Source of the DNA: Paramecium sonneborni
Lineage: Eukaryota; Ciliophora; Oligohymenophorea; Peniculida; Parameciidae
DNA length: 64,000 bases
NCBI GenBank assembly: GCA_905182985.1
Contig: CAJJDN010000113.1
Location: forward strand, 314,479 to 378,478
Reading direction: 5' to 3'
Shown here: one piece after another, positions 36,667 through 49,259 of the stretch
How the letters are laid out: each line of letters starts with the position of its first letter
How positions within the stretch are numbered: the first letter of the stretch is position 1
Made by a program: the position numbers and the translations under genes
Notes under the pieces: model-generated
The model's database searches: none
Told to the model about the DNA's origin: nothing
The model's input: only the letters and a program-made list of their open reading frames with translations

Positions 36667-36711
36667 TTATTAATTTATTTATATTAATCATATGACATAA
36701 ACAATATATTG

Positions 36712-37652
36712 TCAAAATATCTGTAAAGGTACTTTAGGTGCATATTTTGGAGCATAAGTATCATACAAATCCTTTAATCCTTTTATGTAAATCTCATGAT
36801 ATTTATCAATTTCCTCCTTTGATGGATTTTCATTTTTTGGTAATTCTATTCCTTTTCCACAAACTGTAATCATATCAGTATGAGGTTCCTGTCGATATAT
36901 TTAATATTTTTACTGGTATTGTTAAGAATCTACTCCAATAAATGGTTCCTATTAACTTGAATTTGTTAAGCCAAAGTCTCAACGATTAAAAACCATTGTA
37001 CGTATAAAACATATTGTTTTCACCAAACGTAAATACAGGATAGATTGTTGTCCCGTATCTCAAAGCATACTTTATAAATCCTTTTCTTTCTTTTATATAA
37101 ACTCTATTTTCTCCATATTTAGTAAGTGTTGCTTCCTCAAATCCTCCAACCATAATTCCTACATTTGACCCCTTTTTCAACAATTTACTTAAGTTTTCTG
37201 GATGTACTCCTTCTAATCCAAATAACGTTAATAATAGTCCAGAAAATGGAATTGATAGTGCAAATCTTGAACTTAAAACAACCAAATTTTCAAAGAATGT
37301 ATTTTTAGTGTACAAATTATGAACCATTCCCATACTATATATACCATGAGGATGAAAACAAAACTAAATTATTACTATCTAATACCATTGAATTGTTTTA
37401 CTTAGGTTTTTCCACTTCCAATATTTCTCTTTTGTCAAACCATTCCATAATTTTGAACCATAATTAGAATTTTATGAATAACTCTGATTTTACATAATTT
37501 ACTTGTAAGATCATCGTTACAATAAAAAGTGCTATATTCCAAACTTCTCTATAAATAATTAATCTGTAGATCATATAGCCTGCTAATCCCATAAATAAAA
37601 TCCAGAATTAAAAGAAAAAAGTCCCTACTATCACTCTTAATGATTTAGCCAT
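36712..37652 (-). CDS. DGAT2-family acyltransferase (diacylglycerol/monoacylglycerol acyltransferase)
   Basis: An N-terminal membrane hairpin (about 37500-37640) leads to the HPHG catalytic motif (FCFHPHGIYSMG, about 37310-37350). The family blocks GIMVGGFEEA and the RKGFIKYALRYGTTIYPVFTFGEN segment follow. DGAT2 enzymes transfer fatty acyl groups from acyl-CoA to diacylglycerol (or monoacylglycerol or wax alcohol) on the ER membrane and lipid droplets; the exact acceptor cannot be told. Length is ~300 aa after short introns, typical of the family. It lies 45 bp downstream of the UBE4-side neighbour spacing and is co-directional with the 207-aa gene (46 bp apart). Confidence 0.9.
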
Positions 37653-37822
37653 AATTTAAATAATATTATCATTTTCAGAAGAAAGAGACTTACTATTTTA
37701 AATTATATTATTACGATTTTGAACAATTTAAGACGTATTTTTATAATTATTCTAAAATTATTATAATTTTTGTGACGAAATTCTTTTGACGAGTTATATA
37801 AAATTATATATTATAATTTTCA

Positions 37823-40800
37823 TCATTTCTATTCTTAAATAAATTTCTGTTTATTTTTTTATTTTTCCAAATTTTTCTCTAAATACTACTCTATTTTTAT
37901 TTTCAATTCTTTCTGTTCAATCACCATTTCTAATTTTAATGGTGTTCTATCAAAAGGATCAATTGATTGATTCAAAAGATGCTTTTTAATTGTTAGCCTA
38001 TCCACAATCACCTAATAATTTATCTAATTAATACATTTGAATGAGGAAGTTTCACTGGATCTCTCATTAATGAAAAACATAGTGGATCTACAAACTCTTC
38101 TGGTATTTCATCTGGATTTTCATTTATAACTTTTTATTTATAATTCTCTTCCTCTAATTAATTAATTAAGTCTTAAAGGGACCTTTATTTATTTTCACAA
38201 TTAATTATTTTTTACAACTAATTTTATGTTTATTTAAATAAGTCAACAGAAAAACATCTAATTTATCAAATATCAATTTTACCTTTCATCTTTAACTACA
38301 TCACATAAAAATTGTAAATTTTAACTTAAATTCATATAAATTTTCATTAAATATTCTAGAATGAATAATCTATCAATGTTTTTTTCTTGTAAAATCTGCA
38401 CTTAACACTCATTCGATTACTTACCATTGATTTTATCTAAAATATAGTTTAAATAATTAGCTAATTTCTCTCTGATTTCATCAATTAAAAATATGCTAGG
38501 TTAAACAGATGTCACAACTTCCAGTGTTCTTAAATATTCATAGAAGTATTGAGATTTAATTATAAACTCTTTCAAAAATTTATGATATTAATGACCTAAG
38601 AAAAATTAAACTTATTCTTCAAAGATTTTTTTTATATTTTTGATGGATTAAAAGCATTCCTCTGTTAAATAAATCAAATCGCTTAAAAAGTGATTAGAAA
38701 AGTGTAAGTATTTTTCTTATTTATCATTATATCCATCAATCAAACATTTTCTATAATGATCTTTATGTTCTTAAAATAGATACCTCATTACTAAGCAAAA
38801 TTTAAATCTAATGTGTAATTTTTGGAAGAACTAATTTTCTTCAGCTACTTTTTCTGTATCCACAAAAGATTGAAGAATTCCATCAATCAAATAGGTTTGA
38901 AGATTTTTAGAATAAAATAAAATATTAACTTATGTTGATTAATTCCAAGTCTATCTAACTTCCCTTGATAAAATAGAACCTTTTTTTTCATCAATAATCT
39001 AAAATAAACTTATACTTCTTATTCTGAGATGAGGATTTGCAATCAATTTTTTATTCATTGAAATTGCTGCAAACTCCAAACATTTTTATAATTCTAATGA
39101 ATGGTTTATTACTTCATCATTAAAGGAATAAATTGAAAAAAATATTTAAGTATCAATTAAAAATATGGAAGGTAATTATCCATAAGGATAAATTGGATTT
39201 AAATTTTAATCTATCAAACTTAAAGCTAATTAATTGGCAAAACTTAAAAATTGCATATTATATTGAATGCTCTTAGGATGTAAGATTTATAAATCATAAG
39301 AAACCTTCTATTTTAAGATTTTACTGTATGCCTAAGCATAAATAGCTTCTGGAGGTAGTTCTTTTAGTTCTTATAATATCGTAGAGATGTAAAATTGTTC
39401 TAAACTAGTAGCTACAACATGAGTCATCCTTTAAGTTAATAAAAATAAGGTTGTAATTGGGTCAATCACAGTTATATACTCTTCTGGTTCAATAAAGGGA
39501 GTTAGTTCAGGTGCTAATAAATCAACATTTTAATATAAAGATGAAAAGAAAGGATGTTTCTAACAATAGCTTAATACATTTAAATCTATTTTCTTTAAAA
39601 ATTCTTAGATTTTTGCTTATGAATTAATGAATTAGTTAAATAGATAAGTAAGAATGAATAAAAAATTAAATACTAATCCTGGGCTTGATGATAATTTTTA
39701 CAACTAGACATTCAATTATTTTTCTAAATTTAAATTTAATTTGATTATTTTTTAAAATAATTCAAACAATTTCAATCTAAGTTTTTCGCTTGAATTATAT
39801 ATAGTCTCAAATAAAACACATAAATCTTCAATGATTTTAAATATTTTAGTTCTTAAACTACACATTTGATCTTTCATTTATTCTTTATCATCTGAAAAAT
39901 AGTTTTTCCATTGATGTCCATCTGTTGGAAAGGTACTTAAAGTTAATAATAATCCAAGTAGAGTTCTTTATTAAAAATGATTGCCCGTACTAATTTAATC
40001 ATACTTTCCAAAAGCCCAACTATTCAATAATAGATTATCCATAAGTTTTTAATATTATGCCAAATTTTACAGGAGAGTTAGTGAATGTATTTATAATTGA
40101 ATATTATCAAAAGATAATCGTTTATATGATCTAAGTTCTCTTTTCAACATGAGTTCAATAAATTTAAATGAATCATCTTCACTTGCTGATGTTTCCAAAT
40201 AATCAAATAAGCTTTTGAGAGCTTTTTAAGCCTTAACTAAATTATTCGAATAAATTAGGGAATTAAATACGATTTCTGCTCTGTAGTTTTTAATGTCATC
40301 AAAAATATTAGGATCTTCATCAATATTTTACCATTCAAATGCATCAGGATATAATGTACAAGTTAGTAGCTAATCTTAAATATGATTCAAAATTTTTAAA
40401 TACTTGTCTTTTTTAATTTTACCTTCAGCTAATTTAACTAATCCATCCTAATCTTCGAAATCCGAAAGAGAAATTAAAGATTTGATAAGAAATTCAAGTT
40501 TTTCCTATTCGGTAAATTAAGAGGAAGTTAAGAATTAATAGTATACTTATTCTATTAAAATATCAACTGTTAATTACTAATCTTGGGGTATAAAATCTAC
40601 TTACTTACCATAAATCTATTAGGTATTGGTAAAGATTTCAAAAATTCTAGTCAACCAAATATTTTCTATATCTTTGTCATTTTATATTTCTTCTTCGTCA
40701 ATATTTTATAGCTCTTCTTACTAATTTTAGTTTTAATTTGTATTTTAGATAATCTATTATGCATTTTCTGAATTAGATTCTTGAATTTCATGACTTTGAT

Positions 40801-40861
40801 TACTTTATTAATGTTGAGTAGATTTTGTGTTTTTCTATTATGTTTCTGGGGATTATCCCAT
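37823..40861 (-). CDS. ubiquitin conjugation factor E4 (Ufd2/UBE4)
   Basis: ATG at 40859-40861 opens a Gln/Asn-rich, acidic N-terminus (~55 aa). A long all-helical Ufd2 core follows, with FQQRTLLGLLLTLS and NPHLRIRSISLF blocks. The C-terminal U-box lies at about 37860-38130 (EEFVDPLCFSLMRDPVKLP, then NQSIDPFDRTPLK) and is interrupted by a 23-nt intron inside the U-box. Length ~980 aa, normal for Ufd2. E4 enzymes extend ubiquitin chains on pre-ubiquitinated substrates and work with Cdc48/p97 in protein quality control. The U-box identity and domain order make this call firm. A 27-nt intron near 40580 resolves the 5' frame. Confidence 0.93.
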
Positions 40862-40952
40862 TTAAGTTGGTTAAGCCTGGCCCATATATATATTATATAA
40901 TAAATTATTAAATAATTAATATATATAATTTGCATGCATGGCATATTATTTT

Positions 40953-43269
40953 TCATTTTAATGTATATGTTATCTATTATTTAAACGAATATCCTTTTGT
41001 TGGGTCGATGGATTGTAATTAAATTAGTTATGATTGCCCAGGTAATACTTCTATGACAACTTTTTAAGAAATATCTATTCCAACTCCTTTCAAGTTGGTG
41101 ACTTCAAATTAAATTGTTTCTTCAAAAGCTCTAGTTTCTTTATTTTCATAAAAAAAAGCTACTCCTGCAGGGAATTTGACAAGATAAAAGAAAACTTGTA
41201 TATTCTTAATATTAAAAATATTATACTTTTCCTTGTATGCTTCTTTAAACCTTTTAATCAGGCTTTGAAAGTGCTTATTGAATGATATCTTATTCAGATT
41301 TAGCTTCAATAACTTATGTTTGGCATTTCATAGCATATCCAAAAGAACCTCCTCCTTGTTTTGTAACTCTGTATTTAACCATGACAGTTGAAAGAGGTTT
41401 GCATTAAACCTGAACTTCAGCAGGATTTTAATAAGGAGGGCATATTTCTAAATTTGATATTTTATCTAAATAAATAATTTCCTATAATGTTTTTTTGGTA
41501 GTTTAATTTTGATACCAATAATAAAGATAACCTGCAACTGTTCCAGAAATTCTTCTAATTCCTGGTTCTATATCTTTAACTTTCTCTTCATCTGTGTCTC
41601 TCTCATGTGCTCTTAAAAATCCATCAAAAATTTTATCAATTGTTTGTTTTCCTTAACCAGGTGGAAACTACAAGTCAGAAAATTACACTGATTTAGAACC
41701 ATAACAAGAAACTGCTAAATATCGATCATAATTTTATGACCAATCTACTTCAACATATAATGCATAAAATCCAGGTTCAAATTCTTTTTCAATAACAATA
41801 TCCCTTTCATTATCAAAAGCAGAACCTGAATAATGTAATACCTCTTTTGTATTATTATCTAATTATCCAACTATTAATCTAGCCAAAGAATATTAATGGC
41901 CTTTTTAGAAAAAGCGCTTTTCTGATTGACTTAATGAAATAAATGCATGAGATTTCTCATATACTCTCATTAATATCACCTTTGTAGTAACAACATCTGA
42001 TTTTTCAACTTAAAGAGGTACTGCTGTGTATAAATAATCTGGTTTAAATTTGCATACACAAACCTAACTGAATTCAGTTATAAAATCTTTAACACTCATC
42101 CAGAAAATTCCATCATCTTTTTATTATACTTACAATCTCTATCTTAATTCAGGTGTCCATTTAGCAGAATTATCACTCCAATCTTTTGTCCATTCTTTTC
42201 TACCCCAAGGCTATTCAAATTTATAATACATATTTTACATTTCTTATCTTAATGATTCTATCTGGATTTCCATCACTCCCAGTAACTCTTTACACATCCA
42301 AAATTGCATAGCAATGTTAAGACACTATTCCACCTCCATTATCTAATTCCACTCCTTAACTATTTGTTTCTGAAGATGCTGTCAAAATGTATTTTTATTT
42401 ATCATTTTTCTCAAGGAAATCCCAACATAAATCAGCATCTTTTAATGTTTCAGCTTTTCTGATAAAATATTCACTTGGTGCTCCAGTCAAATCCTTTAAT
42501 GCACAACTTGCCAAACCAGATTCTATTTTATGGTAAGATCCATATATTTTAGCATAAGCTTTTTCCAAAAGTAAAACCCACAATTCATTCCCATTTGCTT
42601 TTGAAAATATTGGACCTCCTTAATTATGACATGGAATATGATCATCAACTACTATTTCCTGTAATATTCCATTATTACACATAAAAATGCCGTAAAGTCC
42701 TTGATGTTTAAAAGTTATTATTACCACTTTATTAATATTCTTAATGTCTGAATAATTTTTATATTTATTAAGGTACTTCAGCCAAAGCAGATAATGAACT
42801 TAAAAAATAACAATCTCCTAGTTCCCCTTATTTAATATCCATAGGATCGATTGACTATTGATAATATGAATATTTTTTACATCAAACAATTTAATTTAAC
42901 CTGGTTATAAAAATTTTTCAGGCCTTTTCCAAACAATGTCTCTTCCTTTTTTAAAATTAGGATCTGATGAAAGACTAGCATTATTAGGAGGAAATTTTGA
43001 ATCTTCAAACACGTTTTTTTATTTTTTTTGCCTTATTAGAGATAAATATTATACATTTCTTCAAGAGCATAATCATAATCTGTCTTGGTATTATTGTTAT
43101 TACTGTGTTATGGAACAATTCGATCAGCAACTGTATTTGTTGACTTTGAAATAGTTTATAGTTGTTATTCAGGAACAATTGTTGTATCGAAAATGAAAGG
43201 CGTATATGTTTCTGGTGCATGCTCATGAGCAGGTATTTAAACAGCTTTTGTGCTAGTACAAATTCCCAT
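40953..43269 (-). CDS. calpain-type cysteine protease with MGxxxS N-terminus
   Basis: ATG 43267-43269 starts MGICTS, a consensus N-myristoylation site with a cysteine suitable for palmitoylation. The catalytic domain has GELGDCYFLSSLSALAEVP (active Cys, about 42800-42850), SQHCYAI (His, about 42310) and GGPIFSKANGNELWV (Asn, about 42600). Tryptophan-rich WSDNSAKW follows, and two C2-like beta-rich regions fill the C-terminus. Calpains are usually Ca2+-dependent, limited-proteolysis enzymes; a lipidated N-terminus predicts membrane or ciliary location (inference). A 26-nt intron (about 42853-42878) is clear. At about 43014-43029, a run of 7-8 A shifts the frame by one; this looks like a sequence error or frameshift. 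Confidence 0.88.
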
Positions 43270-43484
43270 CTGATAAAAATATTATTCAATATAATTTTGC
43301 AATAAGATATTTATAACCGTCATAATACTTTATATATAATTATTTATAACTCATTCATTCTTTATTATGATAATATTGCCTCATAATTTTATTAATAATA
43401 ATTGCTTAACAATAATTTCCATTATTTCACTAAAATTTATGATGAATATATATTCATTATTTATAAAAATTACAATTTATATTC

Positions 43485-43916
43485 ATGAATAAAATTAGAG
43501 GAATTATTAAAAATATAGCAACATTTGTATAGAAGCCAGCATAATAATAAATTATAAGAACTTAATTTTTTAAGGCCATAACAAAAAATCAAGATAAAAA
43601 AGGTCATGTTTAAATTTAGAAATTGAATTAGTGGGTTTTAAATAAATCTTAAAGCTCAATTACAATTACAGAATTATAAAATTTACAATAAAGGGTATTT
43701 AAACAATCTATCAGACATGGTCTATCAGAATTAGTTAGAATAAATATTAATAAAGCAAATGTTTAGACAGACATTAATTATGCTGGAGATTATGAATCCA
43801 AATTTCTTTAATCACATTTGATTCATGCCTTATAATTAAATAGAATTGGAGCAGATAATTACTATTTTAATCTAGATGATTTATTAACAACTTAAAGTGC
43901 ATATGAAAGAACTTGA
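43485..43916 (+). CDS. small basic protein, possibly mitochondrial (143 aa)
   Basis: Intronless ORF, exactly 144 codons, starting in the 215-bp gap after the divergent calpain start. The first ~30 residues lack acidic residues and are rich in Ile, Lys, Arg and Gln (MNKIRGIIKNIATFVQ), fitting a mitochondrial presequence. The rest is a Gln/Asn/Leu-rich helical protein with no known motif. Function unknown; coding status rests on clean length, low Ile/Asn noise and conserved-looking hydrophobic spacing. Confidence 0.6.
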
Positions 43917-43956
43917 TTTTAATATGAAGCAAACTTAAATCATTTATATACATCAT

Positions 43957-45902
43957 TCATACATCTGCTCCACAAAACATTAATAATAGGTCACTATCTT
44001 ATTTGTTTTCTAATATTGCCTTTTTAATTTCTTCAAAAGGAATCTCCTCTGTAACATCTTTATCTACAATTTAAAAGATTAGCCTGGTGTAATATTCACA
44101 CAAAATATCTAAAAATTCTCCTTTATCTTGTACATAATGAGATAGACATAGTTTTGCTAATTTGAATATTTCATCATGTGAAAGCCTTCCGTTTCCATCA
44201 CTGTCTGAAATAGAAATGAAGAGATCGATTTTTTCAACTACTGTTTTTGCTTTAATGCTCATCATCAATCTTAAGAATTCTTCCCAATTAAGAAAACCAC
44301 TATAATTGTAATCTATTCTGTTGAAAATTTGCTGAGCTAAAAATTCATTTTAAAAGAATATTTAAAATATTCCTCTCCTATAAGTTTAATAATCCACTCC
44401 ATCATTGATATTATAGTATTTATATCTTTATGATGTTATTTATTATAAAGCACAATAAAGGATGTAAGTATTGTGCAATTCATAACGAGAAAAATTTGAA
44501 GATGATAATAATTTTGGGATATTTTAAATAAACAATTCTCTATTTATTTTTAATAGTTATTATAAACTAAATTTATGACTTATTCTTCTTTTAATATTTT
44601 TGTGTACAAAATTTTATTAAGTCTTACTCTATTTTTTTTATTCCATATTATTATTCATTTAAAATTATTCATTATTAATTTCTTCTTTTTTTGGTGGCTA
44701 ATTTAAAATATTATTTAATAAAGGCTCTAATAAAATTGCAGCTTATTTAATTTTTGTTCTCATCTCTTCATTTTCATTATCAAACTAAATTTAATTAATA
44801 TCATCAGGTTAATTTTAATTAAAATCGATTTTTTTTAATTCTTAATCGTAGAGTTACAAAATATTATCAAATAATTCCATTTTATTTTATTCCTGAGTTT
44901 CAGTTTTATCTATTTAAATACTAGTTTTTTCTTATTTCTAATTAGAGTCATTGATATAAGATAATTAAGTAGGTTTTATTAATTTTTCTAAGGAATTTCT
45001 TTGACTTTATCTTTTTAATGAGACATTTTTTAATTGTAAATTTAACTCTTTGGAGTTGTATTATTTATCTTATCCATCATTTAAAGTTCTTATAATATCA
45101 TCTACTTGAGAATTGCTATTTTTATATTACTTTTTTTTAATTTAAAGAAAATTATAAGTTTTGCATTATTATTCTAAAAGATCTAATTATGGATTATCAA
45201 AAGGTTTATATACAGAATTCTGACTATAAATTAAGGTTTTATGAATAGGAGGAATATCAAGGTGAGAATTAACAGGAGTTCCATCTTTTAGATAAAAATA
45301 CAATCTCTTGCTATTGATTTTTTAGACATTCCTCAAACACTTGATAAAGTCATCAAATCTTTCTTTAGGTTAGGTTAAATCTGGAACAAACATAAATTAA
45401 TAGAGAAATCGTTCATCTTCCATAAATAATTGATTACAAATAATCATTTATCTTAATCTCTTGATATTTTATAATAAATTTACCCTGGCTATTACATAAA
45501 AAATTCACTATCAGAGGATTCTGCCATTCTTCTATTAATTTTAGCTGTAGACATGATACTTCTACCATACATATTAGCTACCATTCTAAATTTTGGTAAT
45601 TCAACGATTGAGTTCTTATGTTCTGAATTAGAGAAATCAATTCTTTATTTATATTTTTATTCTTAAAATTTTGAGGTAGTGGTTATGAAAGGCTCTTCTC
45701 TTTGTCTAGTTAAATATAATGAGCCAGGAGTTTCTTAAATAGAGGGCTCAGTAGTTCTGAAAAACAATTTCTGAACTGAAATTTCATCTGATTGTTATGT
45801 TTGTTTTCTGTATTATTAATAAGAAGATCTTTAATTTTAAAAGAGTAAATCTGAGGTGGTTTTTGTTTAAGGTACTGACAATTCAACCTGAGATTTGATC
45901 AT
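43957..45902 (-). CDS. EF-hand protein with long disordered N-terminus (637 aa)
   Basis: One 32-nt intron (about 45461-45492) leaves exactly 638 codons. Residues 1-430 are Ser/Thr/Gln/Asn-rich with one folded-looking piece (FMFVPDLTQPKERFDDFIKCLRN). The C-terminal ~200 residues hold at least two EF-hands: DYNYSGFLNWEEF (about 44290-44330) and DSDGNGRLSHDEI (about 44175-44215). The second has canonical Ca2+ ligands (D, D, N, R backbone, E). Likely a Ca2+ sensor of cilia or cortex, but the partner is unknown. TGA at 43957-43959 ends the gene, 40 bp from the convergent 143-aa gene. Confidence 0.78.
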
Positions 45903-45971
45903 TTTTCTTACAAGCGGCTATTATTAAAAAGAAGCTAACATTTATATAATTTATAACTTATAAAATAATTA

Positions 45972-47161
45972 TCAAAAGAACATCTATGAACCTAAATATC
46001 TTATAGCGAAACCAATTATTGTGCATAGTATTTAAAATGATAATAAAACTCTGCATAAATTCTTTTCACTTGTTGGTCCTTTGATAAGCAAAACCAGATT
46101 AATTAAAGTCAGATTAGTCTTAATTGGGTATAACAAACCTGTCTTTTCATCATATCTAAATTATAATTAAATGATTTTGTACCTTGGTAATCTATGTCTT
46201 GGACATGGAATAATTCCAAAAAGTTATGGAAGTGAATATAAGAAATTAATAAGTTATGGAATGCAGAATAACATCAAAGTCTTTGAAAAATGACCTAAAA
46301 CAGCTGCAACTGCAAATGTCATTCCAGACCAATAACAAAATACATCTCCAACAAATACTTTTGATGGATATCTATTATAATTGTACAAGGCTAATGCTGA
46401 TAAAATGTATGGAACTATTATCATGAGACTAAACAAATGTTATTAATATGTTGAAATTTCAATGATATTATAGATCGCAATAGATAAAGCAATTATTATT
46501 GATTGTCCTACTTCTAATCCATTTACTCCAGCATAAATATTAATTGCATTCGATTAAAAAGTTGAAAGCATAATCATGTACAGATAATATAATGGTCCTA
46601 AATCTATTGTTTATCCAAGAAATGGTCTAATCATTAAAGGTAAAACTATTTATGTTCCTCCTGTGTATGCAACAATTACAGGTAAACTTGCTATTGGTGG
46701 TAGTAATAATTTATATCTCCAAGCCAAATCTAAGACATCATCCGCAAAACCCAAAAAGACTATAAAAGTTATTGCCAACAATCCTGATATATGTGATAAT
46801 ATTAAATCAGGCATAAATGCCCTAGTAAATAGTATTCCTAATATATTAAATATAAGATAGATTGTCGCAGGAACTATTCCTAATGATTCTGGAATTTTTA
46901 TCTTGCCAGCCTCTGTTCCTAAAAAAATTAATTCAAAATCCTACCTTTTTTATTAATATCATAACCAAAAATATCTGCCTTCACAGTTAATGTTGCAATT
47001 TTAGGAATCATCCAAAATGATAACACGTATGCAAATACACTTAATCCCATATATCCTAAAAATGCTATGAATTATTATTGATTCAAAGCATTTCTTAACC
47101 CATTCAATATAAACCCCAAAACACTCACAACTAAAAAAGGAATAAATCTTGTTTCAAACAT
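45972..47161 (-). CDS. UDP-GlcNAc:dolichyl-phosphate GlcNAc-1-phosphotransferase (DPAGT1/ALG7)
   Basis: Two introns (26 and 27 nt) leave exactly 379 codons. About ten hydrophobic segments are present. The cytosolic catalytic loops are visible: FADDVLDL (Mg2+/dolichol-P site, about 46770), [14 protein letters not shown] (about 46510) and CPRHRLPR (about 46190, split by an intron). This ER enzyme performs the first step of N-glycan assembly, UDP-GlcNAc + dolichyl-phosphate to GlcNAc-PP-dolichol, the tunicamycin target. Motifs distinguish it from bacterial MraY. It starts at 47161 and its 3' end is 69 bp from the EF-hand gene start. Confidence 0.93.
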
Positions 47162-47838
47162 TCTTCTTATAATTAAAAATTATTAACAAAATTCTTTTAA
47201 GAAATAAACTAGGCTTACGTGTAAATTAGAAAAACAATTATATTGTTATTATTATAAACTTTATTTTTTTGATATGAATTATTATTTTTCCTAAATACTT
47301 GTCAAATTCTTATGCTAGACTTTTTAGCATAATTAAATTATCATTATTAAATTAAAAATTTATTTGCCATTTTGTAATTCAAATTTCCTTCTTTATAATT
47401 TGGCTTATAAACTGCCTTTATTTTGGGGCTGATTTTTTTTATAATCAAATAAAGATAAAACAAAAAAATAAATAATACATTTTAAATAAAAAATTGAATT
47501 AAAATCTTAAATTAACATGTTGAAAAGTAGGGACCTGTAAATTACATAAATTCTAGATTCTTGATGATTTTATTATTGATTTGCATGTATAAAATTAATG
47601 ATATCTCATTTTAAATATATTATGAAAACAAATATCAGCGATAATTAACCTAGAGTTAACTCAGTATTTCAAGTATCTTGGTGAAAGTAAACATTTAACT
47701 AGGAGGCTTAAATATTGGGTATGTTCTCTCTTAATTAACACCCAGAATTGACACATTTTTTGATAAATTGTATATTTTTTGGTTTAAAAACATAGAGACA
47801 TATAAAAATAAAACAGAAAGAGTTCTTTGATTTTATAA
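47162..47838. other. 677-bp divergent intergenic region
   Basis: Lies between the starts of DPAGT1 (minus) and the small membrane protein gene (plus). AT-rich, with no convincing frame. A weak 7-bp inverted repeat (TATGCTA...TAGCATA, about 47310-47332) is the only structure seen; expected to hold two promoters. Confidence 0.45.
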
Positions 47839-48257
47839 ATGAAATTTACCTTAGAATTTGTTGTAGGAGTAATTATTGGATATTTTCTTTAAAAAAATTT
47901 ACAACAAAATATTTCATTCAATTTGCTGATTTAATTTGATTACCAAACTTTTTAGCTGTCATAGTTAACTCAATTGTGGTAATTATGTTTAGTTTTTCTT
48001 GGAGTAGCAAATGGCATTCTAATCTCTAATAATCAGTAATTATTTGTACAAATATAGATAATCTGATGCGTTCTTTTGCAGTTTTTTATTATAGTGCTTA
48101 GATTTTTGAAGAGTTATCAGGAAGAGACTTAATATTAAAAACAATTCATACAATATGCATTGGTCTATTTAGTGCAATAGCTGAATTCAAAAAAATCCTA
48201 ATATTGCCAAGATTAGGCCGAAAATCTTATATTAAATAGTTATTGGATCCTTTTTGA
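47839..48257 (+). CDS. small membrane protein, unknown function (129 aa), possibly continued past TGA
   Basis: One 29-nt intron (about 47977-48005) leaves exactly 130 codons ending in TGA 48255-48257. The N-terminal hydrophobic helix (LEFVVGVIIGYFL) is followed by a Gln-rich hydrophilic middle and a second hydrophobic region (SFAVFYY ... TICIGLFSAIA), ending GRKSYIKQLLDPF. The same frame continues open for another ~100 codons with two more membrane helices. The TGA lies in the loop of a 16-bp hairpin. It is either a short protein or a readthrough/broken four-helix protein; no family recognised. Confidence 0.5.
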
Positions 48258-48275
48258 TGGGATCCAATAACTATT
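48235..48275. repeat. 16-bp inverted repeat with stop codon in loop
   Basis: Arms 48235-48250 (AATAGTTATTGGATCC) and 48260-48275 pair perfectly around a 9-nt loop that contains the TGA at 48255-48257. It could form a strong RNA hairpin in the transcript. Confidence 0.85.
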
Positions 48276-48563
48276 ACAGTATCAATTTTATCCAACTTTA
48301 AAAGTGATACTGTACTTTTTTTGGTGATATTAATTATGGTTTTTGCAGCTACCTTAAGTCCAGTGCCTTAATTGAATGATAGTAATAGAACTTTTTTTAC
48401 AATGGATTTGATATGGATATTTTAAGCAATTTTAATATTTTCTTTTCCATATATTATTTATATTTTTGGCTCTCTAGATATCTTTTATACAATTTATTAT
48501 GGGTTTTTTATTTTTGACAGTCTAGGAAAAAACAGCAGCTTAAATATTAGAAATTTATTATGA
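48258..48563 (+). CDS. in-frame continuation after TGA, two membrane helices
   Basis: The frame of the preceding gene continues without interruption from WDPITI to TGA 48561-48563 (101 codons). It has two long hydrophobic helices (VLFLVILIMVFAATL and LIWIFQAILIFSFPYIIYIF). The composition looks like a real membrane protein, not AT-rich noise. No suitable intron removes the TGA: the only GT...AG span covering it is 41 nt and would leave the wrong frame. If it is a separate gene, its first ATG is at about 48336. Confidence 0.4.
48275..48315. repeat. second inverted repeat, 10-bp arms
   Basis: TACAGTATCA (48275-48284) pairs with TGATACTGTA (48306-48315), 21-nt loop. It abuts and overlaps the end of the first hairpin by one base. 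Confidence 0.75.
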
Positions 48564-49259
48564 AAATTATTCAAAATTTTTGGTTCTTACTTAAACAGAA
48601 AACAATTAATGAAAAAAATATTATCTCTTTACTATTTATATAATTTATTTTTTTTTAGAAAAAATCCAAAGTAAGAATTACTTGGAATCAAAAATTTTTC
48701 TAACTAAATTTGTAAATTTGGCTTTATTTTTTTTTTCATCAAATTCTTTCTATAATATTTCAAAGTAATTTTTGATCAATTTAAAAATCAAAATTTTCAT
48801 TTTAATTTGATAAATTATTCCTTATTACGTTATCAGGATGAATGTAAAAATTTGATCGAAAAATTTCTAACATTTAGATAAATATAAACGTAGCTTTTGG
48901 ATCTGGCTATATTTTAAGCTACTTGATATTGTAAATTGATAAACTTTTTGTAAACTTGTATATTGACTTTAATTAATTAGATTTCTAGTTTTTGGCATTA
49001 TAAATTATCTATATTTTACTTATTTTCATTTTTGTCTGATTGATGGAAGAGGTAAAGCCAATGAATAATTAATGTTAATATATCATAATAAATAGATATA
49101 TTCTGTTTTTCTTTAGAGAATAAAAATTAAGAATAAATTGATGTTAATTAATATCATTTTATGAGGATAAAAATCTTCTTCTTATAATAAAAAAATTATT
49201 AATCGATATAACTATGTAATAGTTTACAATAATATATAAATCAATATTTGGAAGATTAA
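48564..49259. other. AT-rich intergenic region, no gene seen
   Basis: About 700 bp between two convergent 3' ends; long T/A runs, no family-like frame. Confidence 0.45.

Noticed and set aside
40666..40956. Minus ORF of 96 codons starting MKNNMPCM
   Set aside because: Overlaps the UBE4 N-terminus in a different frame and is Lys/Ile noise; the UBE4 frame explains the region better.
48235..48315. Hairpins as a bacterial-type intrinsic terminator
   Set aside because: This is a eukaryotic nuclear genome and coding sequence continues in frame through them.
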